Positions 45,901-57,169 of a stretch of DNA of 64,000 bases are shown one piece after another. The notes beneath the pieces were generated by a model. It was not told the DNA's origin. It saw only the letters and a program-made list of their open reading frames with translations, and did not search any database. The position numbers were made by a program, and so were the translations under genes. The stretch is from assembly GCA_973895155.1 (NCBI GenBank), contig OZ316898.1:19840001-19904000 (forward strand). Direction: 5' to 3'. The stretch comes from Marsupella aquatica (Eukaryota; Marchantiophyta). The first letter of the stretch is position 1; every line of letters starts with the position of its first letter.

Positions 45901-48900
45901 ACAATTGCAAGTGGACACATTGGCGTCGCCTCTTCCAATAACTCTGGCGTGGTTGTCTTCATTAGATTCTCACTAAAGAACGTCAAGAAAGGCTCTATTC
46001 GTGTGCGCCCAACTCCACCAAATTGTTTGCAGTACAACCCGTCTAATCTCACCATTAGACTTTGAGGGAAAGCCTCCTTCACAATGTTCTTCCTTAATAA
46101 ACTGCTAAGGTAGACCTCCCCAGCTGCTCTTCGCAATTTTGTCAGCTCAAGTTGAGATCCCAAGGCCGGCATGATGTTGACCACCGAAGCCCACGATGTC
46201 CCCCCGGGAAACTTCTCCTTGTGCTTCTCAACAAAGTACTCAACAATGACTTGCTTCAATTTAGTCATTACCTTGATGGTATGAGCCATATCTGGCATTG
46301 ACACCAGATCCATCTTGTTGGAGGCATCTTTCTTGAGAAGTGCTTTCTTCTCATAAACCGCGGTCAATATATCAATGATATCCTTAGAACTGATCTCCCC
46401 TTCAAAACATCTAAAAAGAGTTGGCGTGACCAGCTTTAGTGGCCGCGGCCCACCATACTCTCCTGCCCCGCCAGGGAGCTTCCCTGCCAACCAATCCCAA
46501 CAAACAGTTTGCCATAAATGGAAAAGCTTATCCTCAGCAAAGAGCAACCAAAAAATGGCTTTCAAGCTCGACCTTCCCATTGTTATCTTTGCGAGGGCAA
46601 ACCAATCCTGCATTTACATTCATCCACCAAAAAACATGTTAGATGTTTAAACTTAGAAACTTCAACTTCTCTGCCTTGCCCCTAGAGTGAGGCGAAGAAA
46701 ATGACAAAGCCATATGAAAATGGTTGGGGCAATCATTGTATTCATCATTCAATTTCATTTGGGTCGCTCTAAGAGCGAGGCAAAATTAAACTACAGTTCC
46801 AACTAATGAAAATGTTTACCTGGTATTTCTGGTTGTCTGTACTTTGGTTTGTTCCAATTCCTGGACGCGGTGGTTTCCCACATTCATCAAATTGCCTTCT
46901 CGCATGAACAACTGTCTCTAGAAAACAAGACTTAAACTGCATGGTCTGATTTACTGCATTTGAAAGGCTCGAGTGCTCGACCAAAATTGCCCTTGGAGTG
47001 AGGTCTGATAAGATCCTCGCTTTCCGATATTGGAGTTTGCTAGCAAGATCAGTTAGCTTGGCATCCTTGTCTGCCCACCCTTGAATCCATTGTGCAGCCT
47101 TTGCGGAATGTTGCCCACTGATTGCAAGAAATTGTATCTCTTGCTTCTTAACACCAAACAAAAATTGCTTCCGATCGCGTGCGGTATTGTCAAAATGTAA
47201 CAACTGCTTAGTGCGCTCTAGAAATGGAATCAAATCTGCAACATGTGGTTCCTGGCCAGGGTTTTTCATCATTGATTTTGCTATCTCTAAGGCATGAGCC
47301 TGGTTGAACATCCGATACACAAAAACTGCAGTAGGCGGAAGAATACTTTTAACCGGGATTTCAAAAACCTCCCTGATTCCAAAAGTGTAGTATTGCTCGA
47401 TGTTCCGCAAAGCTTTCTGCCCCTCCAATACATCTCGTTCCTCTGGTGCATCTGTTGGGCATGTATCATCCTCCGGATCCAAGACCAACCTTGCTTTTGA
47501 CGCTGACACGGGCTTTGATTTTCCAATCTTGGCCTTCTTCTTGGGCTTCTTGTCGGAGTCCTTATCTTTCTTCTTCAACGCCGCCTTTTTTCCTCTAGTA
47601 CTTCCTTCACTCCTTGGCTCTCTTTGTTTTCTCTTCTTCTGTGTTTCAGCCGACGTCATTTCTTTGGCCTTCATCTTCATCTTCCCCTTACCTCGATGCT
47701 TTTCTTCCTTCTTCTTTTGAGTTGAAATCCACTTGTCAAACTCATCAGAGAAAATAAAACTCTTATCAATTGCTTGCTCATATGAAAAGCGTGCTGTTTC
47801 AATCATCCTCTGGACAACCCATGTGTTAGGAAGATCTATAAGGTCCGGATGATCATGCATGTACCGCTTCACAGAGAGGAATCCAAAGACAACATCAACC
47901 CCACTCAATTTGAATCTTCCATGCCTCTCAAGAACATCCTCTGCAGTGAACCCATCTGGAAGAAATCCCATTGAACAAATACTAGCCTCCGAGCGTGCTA
48001 TCCACTCCACATTGATAATTGACGAGTACATCTTGATTGGCAAGTAAAGTCTCATCCACTGAGATCTTTCTCTGGATTCAATAATGATTGTAACATTGCG
48101 GTTATCACTGCAATTTACAAGGACCATAGGGCCCAACGCAACTATCTTCTTGTCGTTCATTGTCTCAGTAGTGATTGCCTTGATACAAATCATCGACAAG
48201 TCATTCTCCATGATCCCTACTTCAAGTGCCCACGAAAATCCTGCCTTATCTTGTCCAGGGAAGATAAAGTCCTTGACATCCTCGGCCATAATATTTAACT
48301 CTGGGGATCCAAGTTGTTCTCCTGGAAAAACAAATTGAAACAACAAACATTAAAGCAAGAGATCTTCTGTGTTGCCTCGCCCCTAGAGCGAGCTGGAGAC
48401 AAGGTCTGCATCAACAAACATGTGGGTTGGGTCGCTCCTGGAGCGACCCTAGGAAAACTTAAATCAAGGTCCAACCAACAACAAAGTTGGATCGCTCCTG
48501 GAGCGACCCTAGGAAAACTTAAATCAAGGTCCAACCGACAACAAAGTTGGGTCGCTCCTGGAGCGACCCTAGGAAAACTTAAATCAAGGTCCAACCAACA
48601 ACAAATTTGGGTCGCTCCTGGAGCAACCCTAGGAAAACTTAAATCAAGGTCCAACCAACAACAAAGTTGGGTCGCTCCTGGAGCGACCCTTGGAAAACTT
48701 AAATCAAGGTCCAACCAACAACAAATTTGGGTCGCTCCTGGAGCGACCCTAGGAAAACTTAAATCAAGGTCCAACCAACAACAAAGTTGGGTCGCTCCTG
48801 GAGCGACCCTAGGAAAACTTAAATCAACGTCCAACCAACAACAAAGTTGGGTCGCTCCTGGAGCGACCCTAGGAAAACTTAAATCAACGTCCAACCAATA

Positions 48901-49155
48901 ACAACGACAAATCTTAGGCAAGATAGGGTCGCTCTAAGAGCGACCCTTCAAAGACTAACTTGCATCAATTGTTGAATCATACTTACGTGGAACTGTGATA
49001 TGAAATCCCCTTGAGGCGGCCAAAGCGGATTCCACCAACATCTTTAGTAAAGTGTCTTGAGAATCATACTCAAAGATTTTACTAGAATCAAAGTTCAGGG
49101 ACTGCCCAGAACTAGAAGTGCTAGTAGAATCATCAGAACTAGAGGAAGTGGCCAT
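42949..49155 (-). CDS. transposon-borne ParB-like / DNA-methyltransferase-like / FCP1-type phosphatase-like protein
   Basis: Five exons join with GT-AG ends and matching phases: 49155-48987, 48321-46820, 46607-44325, 44249-44154, 44006-42949, about 1,700 residues. Order: Ser/Asp-rich N-terminus; a domain of about 200 residues I do not recognise; a Lys-rich nuclear-localisation-like stretch; a ParB-like domain (IPVKSILPP ... ISGQHSAKAAQWI); a permuted methyltransferase-like domain with the DPPY position reading IVDFSRA and the motif I region after KPRHMLKNIIECFSGEGETVLDFF; an acidic linker; an FCP1/NIF-type HAD domain (LLILDLN, LWTCAGRPR, KDLRVVW, TLLIDDS); a Cys/His C-terminus. Lesions: a one-base loss in the 7-base A run at 45303-45309 (plus strand) breaks the frame just after LDFF, and a TGA (44517-44515) where CGA is expected. 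It is divergent from the transposase gene. Function is inferred from domains only. Confidence 0.7.
43400..44006 (-). other. FCP1/NIF-type HAD phosphatase-like domain
   Basis: Motif I is LLILDLNK (nucleophile Asp kept, second Asp replaced by Asn), motif II LWTCAGRPR, motif III KDLRVVW, motif IV TLLIDDS followed by ANPQYSGLFPTPF. These are in the correct order and spacing for the FCP1 homology domain. The DxN form also occurs in plant NIF-like proteins. Confidence 0.85.
45200..46607 (-). other. permuted DNA-methyltransferase-like domain
   Basis: The order is that of beta-class N4/N6 amino-methyltransferases: a strand ending in Asp with a degenerate catalytic motif (LAIVDFSRA, where DPPY is expected), then a C-terminal KP..ML..II..FS..GETVLDFF segment matching the 'KP..L..II......G..VLDPFxGSGT' SAM-binding motif I, continuing after the frameshift as SGGQVLKVALLAYRDC. 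Because the DPPY residues are not conserved, activity is doubtful. Confidence 0.55.
46608..46819 (-). other. intron 2 of the ParB-MTase-FCP1 gene, with two GAGCGA palindromes
   Basis: GT-AG intron. Contains 'gcccctagagtgaggc' (about 46679) and 'gtcgctctaagagcgagg' (about 46763), which resemble the repeats of intron 1 and the intergenic array. Confidence 0.75.
47080..47380 (-). other. ParB-like domain of the transposon-borne protein
   Basis: FEIPVKSILPP begins like ParB/sulfiredoxin-fold domains (IPLDxIxPNP). A helix with ALEIAKSMMKNPGQEPHVADLIPF then corresponds to the 'LAxSIxxxGxxxPIxV' segment, and AISGQHSAKAAQWI corresponds to the 'xxGERRLRAA' turn. In prokaryotes and phages this fold often precedes DNA methyltransferases. 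Assigned by eye. Confidence 0.55.
48421..48910. repeat. 60-bp minisatellite of hairpin units filling intron 1
   Basis: Eight copies with an exact 60-bp period. Each holds the inverted repeat GGTCGCTCCTGGAGCGACC (stems separated by CTG) followed by 'taggaaaacttaaatcaagg' and 'tccaaccaacaacaaa'. Related single palindromes flank it at about 48377 and 48928. Because 60 is divisible by three, both strands stay open here, giving spurious ORFs. It lies inside the GT-AG intron 48322-48986. Confidence 0.97.
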
Positions 49156-49442
49156 TGAAAAATGTCTCACAAACGTTTAGATGACACGTGGCAGCCTAGT
49201 ATACAAGAACGCCTAGAGCTAGACCACACCACGGAGCGAGGCTACAGAGCAAGGAAAAAAATCTACTATGAGCAAGGCAAAATCAACAGAGCGAGGCAAG
49301 AAAATCTACTATGAGCGAGGCAAGAGGGAGGAGGGAAACCAGGGCAGCTGGGCAAGAAGACAATGAAGGAGGAGATGGATGCAAGAAGACAATGAGGCAA
49401 ATGAGGCAATGTCTTTGCCTTTTGCCTTCCTATACCCTCACT

Positions 49443-49493
49443 GCCACGGCCGATCGTACGCCACGGCCGATCGTACGCCACGGCCAATCGTAC
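49443..49493. repeat. 17-bp tandem repeat, three copies
   Basis: Unit GCCACGGCCGATCGTAC. It includes the palindromes CGATCG and, across the junction, CGTACG. The third copy has one change (AATCG). Confidence 0.95.
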
Positions 49494-50209
49494 GCGACCT
49501 TACGCAACCCAACCACTTGCTCCCTTCCACGCGCCTGTGAACTCGCAACCCTCATAATGACCTAGCTGTACGGGTATCCATAGATTTTGAAAAATGATGC
49601 ACGGTCGTACGGGTGTCCACAGAATGCCGATCAGAGTAATCAGACTTTCGGCCTCTCGATGTTGTGAACCCCTTCAGGACAAACTTGGCTAAAGCTTGCT
49701 CACAAATGGTATAAAGCTCTACAGTTCCAATCATTTCTCTCTTTTGTATGGCACGTGCGTTTCTGGTCATTGCTCACTCTCGGTCTTGCCCTTCGGCCCT
49801 TGTCTATCTTGCTTCTGTTCGGTGACTGATTCGACTGACTTGGATATTTATGGTTACAAGAGTTCGTGCAAGGAAAGTCCTGTTTCAAATATATTGCATT
49901 AGTTTTGGTGTCCTTGGTTGGCGACACGTCTTCTATAGTCCTTAAGAGAGGTATTACTTCATCTACCATTCTCTTAATTTCTTCTCTATGATATCCACCA
50001 AATATTTGGCCCTAGCTTTATCTTAATATATGGACCTAACTAAGCCCTAGATAATGTAGGGTTCCTAACGACACACTCGTCTACCCACACGTCTACACAC
50101 TTCAATGGTCTAATTCAGCTTAATCATTCCCCTGATTTATTCATTTCCATATTTTCTCTTTTCCTTCACAATTCTTGCTTCTCCAGGATTGTGCTCGTCT
50201 TTTCTTGCT

Positions 50210-50650
50210 CTCCCCTTGCCTCGCTCCAAGAGCATCATGCCCTTGCCTCGCTCCAAGAGCGTCATACACTTACCTTTCATCAGGAGCATCCTGCCCTTTC
50301 TTTTCTCCAAGGGCATCCGCTCTCCATTGCCTCGCCATCAGAGCGTCCCTCAACCGCCTCGCCCCTAGAGCGACCCTCCATCGCCTAGCCCCTAGAGCGA
50401 CCCTCATTCACCTTGCCCCTAGAGCGTCTCTCCATCGCCTCGCCCCTAGAGCGACCCTCATTCGCCTCGCCCCTAGAGCGACCCTCATTCGCCTCGCCCC
50501 TAGAGCGACCCTCCATCGCCTCACCTCTAGAGCGACCCTCCATCGCCTCGCCCCTAGAGCGACCCTCCATCGCCTCGCCCCTAGAGCGTCCCTCAATCGC
50601 CTCGCCCCTAGAGCGTCGCAACCTCGCCTCGCTCCAAGAGCGTCCCTGAC
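50210..50650. repeat. 27-bp minisatellite related to the intron-1 hairpins
   Basis: About 15 copies of a unit close to CCTCGCCCCTAGAGCGACC plus CTCCATCG, with diverged 'ctccaagagcgtc' versions at both edges. The GCYCCTAGAGCGA core matches the palindrome family of introns 1 and 2. Long open frames on both strands (27 is divisible by three) are artefacts. Confidence 0.95.
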
Positions 50651-50824
50651 CTTAGAATCCTGTTGTGTAAAGCCAATACACATAAACTCCCAAATATTTT
50701 TTTCCTTTAAATAGAATTCAAATGTTTAGATCTAATATTGTAATATCTAGAGTAGTGCTTATCAGTATGCACATCAGCTGAACAATTTTTAAATGTTTTT
50801 GGATGCAGAGATCCTTTCGCTACC

Positions 50825-53800
50825 ATGAGTAAATTTATGCGAGGGGATGAAGTTTCATTGATAATTGATGGTTTTGAAGTGGCAATTGGGACCATCCAAA
50901 AGGTTGATCCCAAAGACACTATACACAATATTTGTCTTGGGAAAAATTGAATTGGGGTCCTTATCGAGAGGTGTCTTGAAACATCTTGTCCACTACCATT
51001 TCCATCCAAAACATCATCGAGCCTAGGTGATGCAGTTGACTCATGTGTGATCTGGGATTCTTCCTTGGCATATTTGAGGTCTTCAACATTGCCGAAAAGA
51101 ACCGTTGTGGATGGTGTTCCTACTCCAGTAGACGGGGATGAAGGATGTTCCGAAATGGATGTTGGTGGTAAAGGAGGCAACCTTGCTGAAGGAGAGGAGG
51201 TTGAGATGTTCATTTTAGATGAACTTGTATCAAAAGGAGTTGTCTTCAATACCAATCCAATGGACACTTGTCATAGTGAACGACTCGGTGTTGGCCGTGT
51301 CAGTATACAAATATCAGAGGTTGTTCAGGGAAATAGAAAATTACCGTATCCACATCCTGGAGCTGACACAGTGCAAGAGGCAATGCAGACTTGGGTAATG
51401 TGGGATGTTGCTGATGTTTCAAGAAAAGGCTCTATTCGAGGTTCTGGCATGTTTGTTGGTGCAAACCCGGGTGCAAACCTGTTTAAGGATCTTCCATTGA
51501 AAGATTTTACAATGCGTTCCAACTGGATGGCAGAGGAAGTTGACTTGTATGATGTTTCTCGTTGTCGTAAGGTTGCGACAGGGGTTATCACAGTTCCTTT
51601 TGAAGCAGGTGCTGTTGATGATGAACTTCTTGGTCCAGAGCATGTGGGTGTAGCTGTTGTGAATATCAACGATCCCGCATTATTTCCAAATATCCGTGCT
51701 GGTACTCCAGGTTTGGTGAGGTGGGAAATCAAATCTTTGTTGTTGATTTCATCTCAAATGTTTCTTGGGGATATCCTTGAGAAAGGTTCACATGTGTGGA
51801 TAGAATCGGGTCGAAATGAGAGCGACCCGGATTTGGATGGTGATGGGAAACCTCCAAAAAGACCTTATAATTTCATTAGAAGGACCAAAGTGGATCTGGA
51901 GGAGAAAAAAAAAACATTTGCAATCAAGGGCGCTTTTGAAAATCACCGAGGAGTCCATTGATTCCATCCAAAGAGAAGGTTGTTGCAGGTTAAAGTGTTG
52001 CTTGAACATGCCAAGAGAGGACTTGGAGGCAATGAGGAGGGAATTTCATGGAATGTCAAGTGACAACAAAACAAGTCATATCTTCAATCTTTTTGGGTGT
52101 AGAGAAGACCAAGTCAAGAGAAAAGGATTTTTTGTTCTAAAGGGACGTGTGGTTTGTAAGGATGCGTTCATAAAAATGCATGGGTTTAGTACGGCAAAGT
52201 ATTATGATTACAAAAATCAGTATGAAGCTGGGTGCACAATTGGTTTCCATGGAAATCAAGGGCAACATAAGACACGATCAAGCACCTTGCATGCTCGTGC
52301 ATTGTTGGAGTCCATTTTAATCCAAAATGGAGAACCAATGCCACATCTTCCCTATGGTGGGTCCAACGGCACCGATACTGTCGAATATCGACTCCCATCA
52401 TGTTTCACTAAGAAGGAGATTTTTCAAGAGGTATTTGCAAAGATGGAATTGGACGGCTATGCTAAGGTTACTGAAGTTACCATGTACAACATCTGGAAAA
52501 ATTCTTTTGATAATTTTGACTTTCACAAGGGCAGTGCATTTGCCAAGTGCACATTTTGCACTGAGTTCAAAGATCAATTGATGCGGGAGAAGAGAAAAAA
52601 AGAGCGTGCAGAGATTGAAGAGAAAAGAGCACGACATCTTCGTGAACAAATGTCAAGGAGATATGTTTACTATGCTCATAGGGTTCTTGCAAAGAAGGAT
52701 CCTCAAAACTATCTTTGCATTATTCATGATAAGATGGACCAAGCCAAGACTTGGATCCCCAGATTGGTCCCCACTCCAAAATCTCTCTTTGGTAGTGGTC
52801 AACCTCTGCCCATTGCCCTTACTGGGATGTTAACCCATGGAAGGGATCCAGGAGTGTATGCACACTTTAGTTTGACTGGCCTTTGGCCTGGAGATGCAGA
52901 CTTCACTGTGACATCTTTGGCCAAATGCCTTCGAGATTTGGAGGATTACACTGGAGACAAAACGGGAGACATGCTTGAAGCTTTCAATTGGAACGCAACT
53001 AGGCCAATATTTCAGTCTCTTTTGGACTTTGAAGCATTTCAAGCGGGTTACTTGGAACCCAAAAATGTTTCAATTCTCAAGTTTCAAGGCCTTGATGACG
53101 GTCAGGAGAGCCAAAAAACCAGCACAACAGATGCTGGTTCTAGAGTTGATCCTGAGACTACGAGCTCTTTCAAGCCCTTACCAAGGCACCTAACACTGCA
53201 GATGGACAATTCAGGAAAAGATAATAAAAATCAATATGTGATGGCATTTTGCAGCGAGCTTGTTAGCAGGGGGGTGTTTGAAACTGTGCAAATGTCATTC
53301 CTCATGGTTGGCCACACCCATGAGGATGTGGATGCACTATTTTCTCAAGTATCCAAACAGGTCAGATACAAAGAGGTTGCTACCCTCCTTGCGTTGATGG
53401 CTGACGTTTGGGAGTGTGAAAGCATCCATCCCGTACCACGATTGATTCAGGAGGTTGCATCTTACAAGCACTATTTGAAGGCTTTCCAAGTGAAAGAGAT
53501 TGAAGGTCACTCAAAACCAGTGACATTTCTATTCTCCATGAGGGATAATGTGCCAGTGTATCAATATAAAGCACATGTCAAACAACCTTGGCTTCCAGCA
53601 ACAGGGAGGTCAATTTGGAGAACTGATCTCATCACAAACACGCTCATTTTACCGGAGGGCCAACCATTTGCAAAACCTATACCGGGGGAGGTACAAAAGA
53701 AAGCCGAGGAAATCATCCCATTCCTTAATCGTTACATTGATTTCTTGAGGAAAAGTTGCAAGGATGATACCTCTGCAGCATACCGCGAGAGATTTCCTTT

Positions 53801-54561
53801 GGTGAAATATTGGGAGAGGCTTGTTATGGCACTCTCTGAGGCACTTACAATAGAAGGGGAGGGAGAAAGACAATTGTCATTGACAACTGATTTCTGGCCA
53901 AAGACTAACCATGGCACAGGTTACAAGGTGATTTTGGGGACCTCTCAACCTTCAAGTGAACCTACTCAAAATTCAGAGATGATGGACCTTCAAAATGAGT
54001 ACATGGAAGAGATGGAAGGTCAAGCTGCACCCTTCGTTGGTGCACGAGAAGAGCGAGAGCTTGCACGTTGGATTCCCCTACAAGATATTCAAGAGGGTCA
54101 CTTTGTGTTTTTACGTCCAGAGGATGAATGGGAGCAAAAAAATGGCAAAGGGCGTTTCTGGTTAGTTCGAGCTTTGGGTGGTGTGGATCCAAACCATAAG
54201 GTTTCTTCACTAGATTTGCAATTTAGTGAAGGGTCTTCTTCAAGGTTTTCTAAGAGCATTCACCTAAGTAGCATTCCTAAGCGGTATGCTCCTATGTTCC
54301 AAGTGCAATTGGTGGAGGCCTAAACATGGTAAGCATGATGCAAAGGATGATGTTCGATACGAACGTTGCTTTCAGACCACTAAGACTTGGGAGCTAGATC
54401 CTGGGTTTAACACTATCACTCAAAGTTGACAGTTTGCAAATTCTGCAATGTATGGATTTAAGTCAGGTGCCAAAGAACAAAATATTATGGATAGAGGTTT
54501 GACAATTCCCAAGAATGTTTTGAAAACTCTCAAAACTTACATGGAAGGTATTGATGAGTAG
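50825..54561 (+). CDS. DUF7869-like DDE transposase, four lesions
   Basis: The reading starts at MSKFMRGDEVSLIIDG (50825). N-terminal part: three modules such as 'VAIGTIQKVDPKDTIHNICLG' and 'VSIQISEVVQGNRKLPYPHPG...TVQEAMQTWVMWDV', typical of plant transposon proteins. Then a CxxC zinc-like site (KCTFCTEF), a charged helix, and an RNase H-like core: CIIHDKMDQAKTWIPRL (about 52718), LQMDNSGKDNKNQYV (about 53197) and MVGHTHEDVDALF (about 53305), giving a D...D...(H/E)D set as in DUF7869 proteins. Lesions: TGA 50948; a one-base excess in the ten-A run 51905-51914; a frame change near 54317 after which a tail reading KHDAKDDVRYERCFQTTKTWELDPGF continues to TAG 54559; and TGA 54427 in that tail. 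Presumed to mobilise the element that also carries the ParB-MTase-FCP1 gene. Confidence 0.8.
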
Positions 54562-57169
54562 AGTGATAGAGTGGTCACAAGTGTCCACTATGTAATGACT
54601 TGTAAGTAGGAGGGTCAAGTTAATTTCCATGCATTTGTCTAAAGTAAGTGAGAGAACAAGGCTTGCATCAAATACTCTATGATCTTTCTTAGTTATTGAA
54701 TGGACTTTTTGATAATTATTGTTATTTTTGTCTTAGTACATATATTTCTAGAAAATGATGGCAGTTCTAAGTTACTTGGATGTCATCCTAGTTTGAATAT
54801 AAGATATTTAACTTGTCTAGCATTTCATTGTTGCTTAGATAATGATCCTATCCAAGCTAGATGTTTTGAGTATAGATGCTATCCAAGCTTATGTGTTATT
54901 ACACACGTTCTATCTATTTTCAACCAAATGAACACTTTTTATCACCCAAATGTTTTTTAATATTATCCAAATTAATATTTTCTTTGCCCAAATGTCTATT
55001 TTTTTGCCCCAAATTTATAATTCATGATGCTTAAATTTTCATTTTCATCCTTCAAATTTACAATTCTTATGCCTAAAAGTGTGTTTTTAAATGCCCAAAT
55101 TTCCAAATCTTCTTTATAATTCCACTTTTAATGAATATAGTGATAAAGATTTTTGAAGCCTTAAGCAAGGGGTGAGAAGGTCTAAGCCGCCACTACTCAG
55201 CCATGACAAAACCTGGATTCACCAAGCTTCATCATTAAAAATAACTTTTTCTTGAAATTGTGTAGCAGACCCAGCAAGAAAGGACAAGAGTGAATGAAAT
55301 GTAGAAAAAGGGAGAAATATTGGACACTTCCCCTTATATGGGGTCAGTAGCTGTTTAAGGGGTAGTGAACAGCAAATTCTTGAAAGTGCTTGTGTCATTT
55401 CCTAAACCCCTTCCTCATAAGAAAACAATTAAACAAATCTCACTGGACATGATGCTCCTATGGACGGTACACAAACTGTACAATTGGGATGGACTAATTG
55501 AGAATGTTCCCTATCACATTGTGAGTACAATATTCCTGTCACATTGTGAGTACAATGGGGTCCATCTGAGTTGCAAAAATCAATGGAAGCATTTTGATAA
55601 ACCTAGCAGTCTATGGGGGGCCAAAACTCTCTTAGTCTTAGACTTCCGTACTTTGCGAATATTAAAAACCCCAAAATAAGAACTAATTCCCAAACAAAAA
55701 AAGGTTGTCCTAACACCTGGTACCAGTAATAACGCTTGCTTTGACCTTGTACTTCCCTGCCTTTTGTACTAGTCTGTACAGTTCACCTTCTACTGGTGTA
55801 CTTCCCTTGGCTTGCTTTGTATCTATCTCCTTGCACCCAATGATTATAACTGTACTTATTAATATGTTCATTTAGTATATCAAATTATCCACACAATCTG
55901 TACGGTTTACTCTGACGAGCTTAGTGGTAAGTGCAGGACCTTGGAAGATACCCAAGTCCACACTATCTACAATATGCACTCTCCTGTAAGTGCACTATAT
56001 AAGTTTTCTGCATTCTCCAGATGTGCATGGTTACACTGCCAAATAAGTGCCTGATAAATCTCTTATGCACCTTGGCATTTCTGTTGTAGGCTCGGGGGTC
56101 TCACCTAGATGGAGCCCCCTACATTACCCTTGATGTTTTTGGGTTGGGTACAATATAAGATTTAAAAAACCCTATCTTCATTACAAATCTCAAAATTGTA
56201 TTTAAGAGATCCTAATTGCTATAAGTTTTTGGAAATCTTCGTCTAGAACTAATGAAACAACCCTATGCATTGTTGCACATGGCGTGTCATTTTCACGGAA
56301 GTGAGATCCCAAGGTTGGTGGGTCACACACATCGGACTCCTGATATCCTGAGCCTGTGTCGCATACTACATGATTCAACTTGATAAGTAGACAAAACTAC
56401 TTTATGTAATCTCGTATGTAATTGTCTATTACTTATCAGTAAACACTTGTTATGTATGCATTGCAATACCTAATAAAATATGTGCACATTTTTAGATGAC
56501 AATAAAATTATGCATCTAATATCATGAGTAAACCATAGTTACTCATAAGATAATATGCACATGTGTAATATACAATGAAGATACAAGTAGCTAATCCAGA
56601 AAGAAGAATGTAGTTAACCTCACTAGAGTCTACATGCACGGAGAGAATTTTACTGAATTCTAAGTTTGTCAACCATTTCAAGTTTTCACAAACCAAGGTC
56701 AATATTCCTATATCTCAAGTGGCTGTGTAACAAGAAATCTAAATTCTCTTCACTAACTAATGTATTGCTAGTGAGTATAGTAATAACACATTCAACCTTA
56801 ACCAAGCACTTGACTAAGATTAGACTATTTGTGGCTACATAATAACTCAATAAAGCTAAACATAGACACTAATATACATGCCTTGGTACCTTAGTCTAAT
56901 CTTAGGTACTATTGGAAGTAAAGTTTTTCCTTACAACAGAAAATAATCCGTGTTTGCCTGCATGGCATGGATACCCATCGATCCTCACTCACGATGACAA
57001 TCTAAATATCAAATTTTGTTGTTGAAAGAGAAATTACAGCCAATGGCTTCACTCTACCAGAAAATATCAAACATTCTGCTAAAAAGATAAGTTACCCAGA
57101 TAAATTACAGCCTTGGCTTCACTCTACCAATAAATATCAAAATTGGTTATCGTAAATATAAGCTCCTCC
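54562..57169. other. AT-rich non-coding stretch downstream of the transposase
   Basis: Probably includes the right end of the transposon, but no terminal inverted repeat could be paired with the sequence left of 42949. A 'cttcaaatttacaattctt.tgcctaaaa' phrase (about 55056) resembles one at about 42527 in direct orientation. Confidence 0.4.

Larger units (their letters stand above)
49171..50824. promoter_or_regulatory. divergent intergenic region of the transposon
   Basis: Lies between the starts of the two divergent element genes, so it should hold both promoters. It contains the 17-bp and 27-bp repeat arrays listed separately and scattered 'gagcgaggc' words (49234-49325). An AG acceptor before 50812 suggests that the transposase may have an untranslated or short upstream exon here. 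Confidence 0.55.

Noticed and set aside
48421-48900. CRISPR-like appearance of regular palindromic repeats
   Set aside because: The whole 60-bp unit is repeated, including the part between palindromes, so there are no unique spacers, and this is a plant nuclear context.
48295-48921. 200-residue open frames on both strands with perfect 20-residue repeats
   Set aside because: They are by-products of the 60-bp minisatellite (period divisible by three) and lie inside a GT-AG intron of the ParB-MTase-FCP1 gene.
50175-50714. Repetitive Ala/Arg/Leu-rich open frames on both strands
   Set aside because: Produced by the 27-bp minisatellite. No start context or non-repeat domain.
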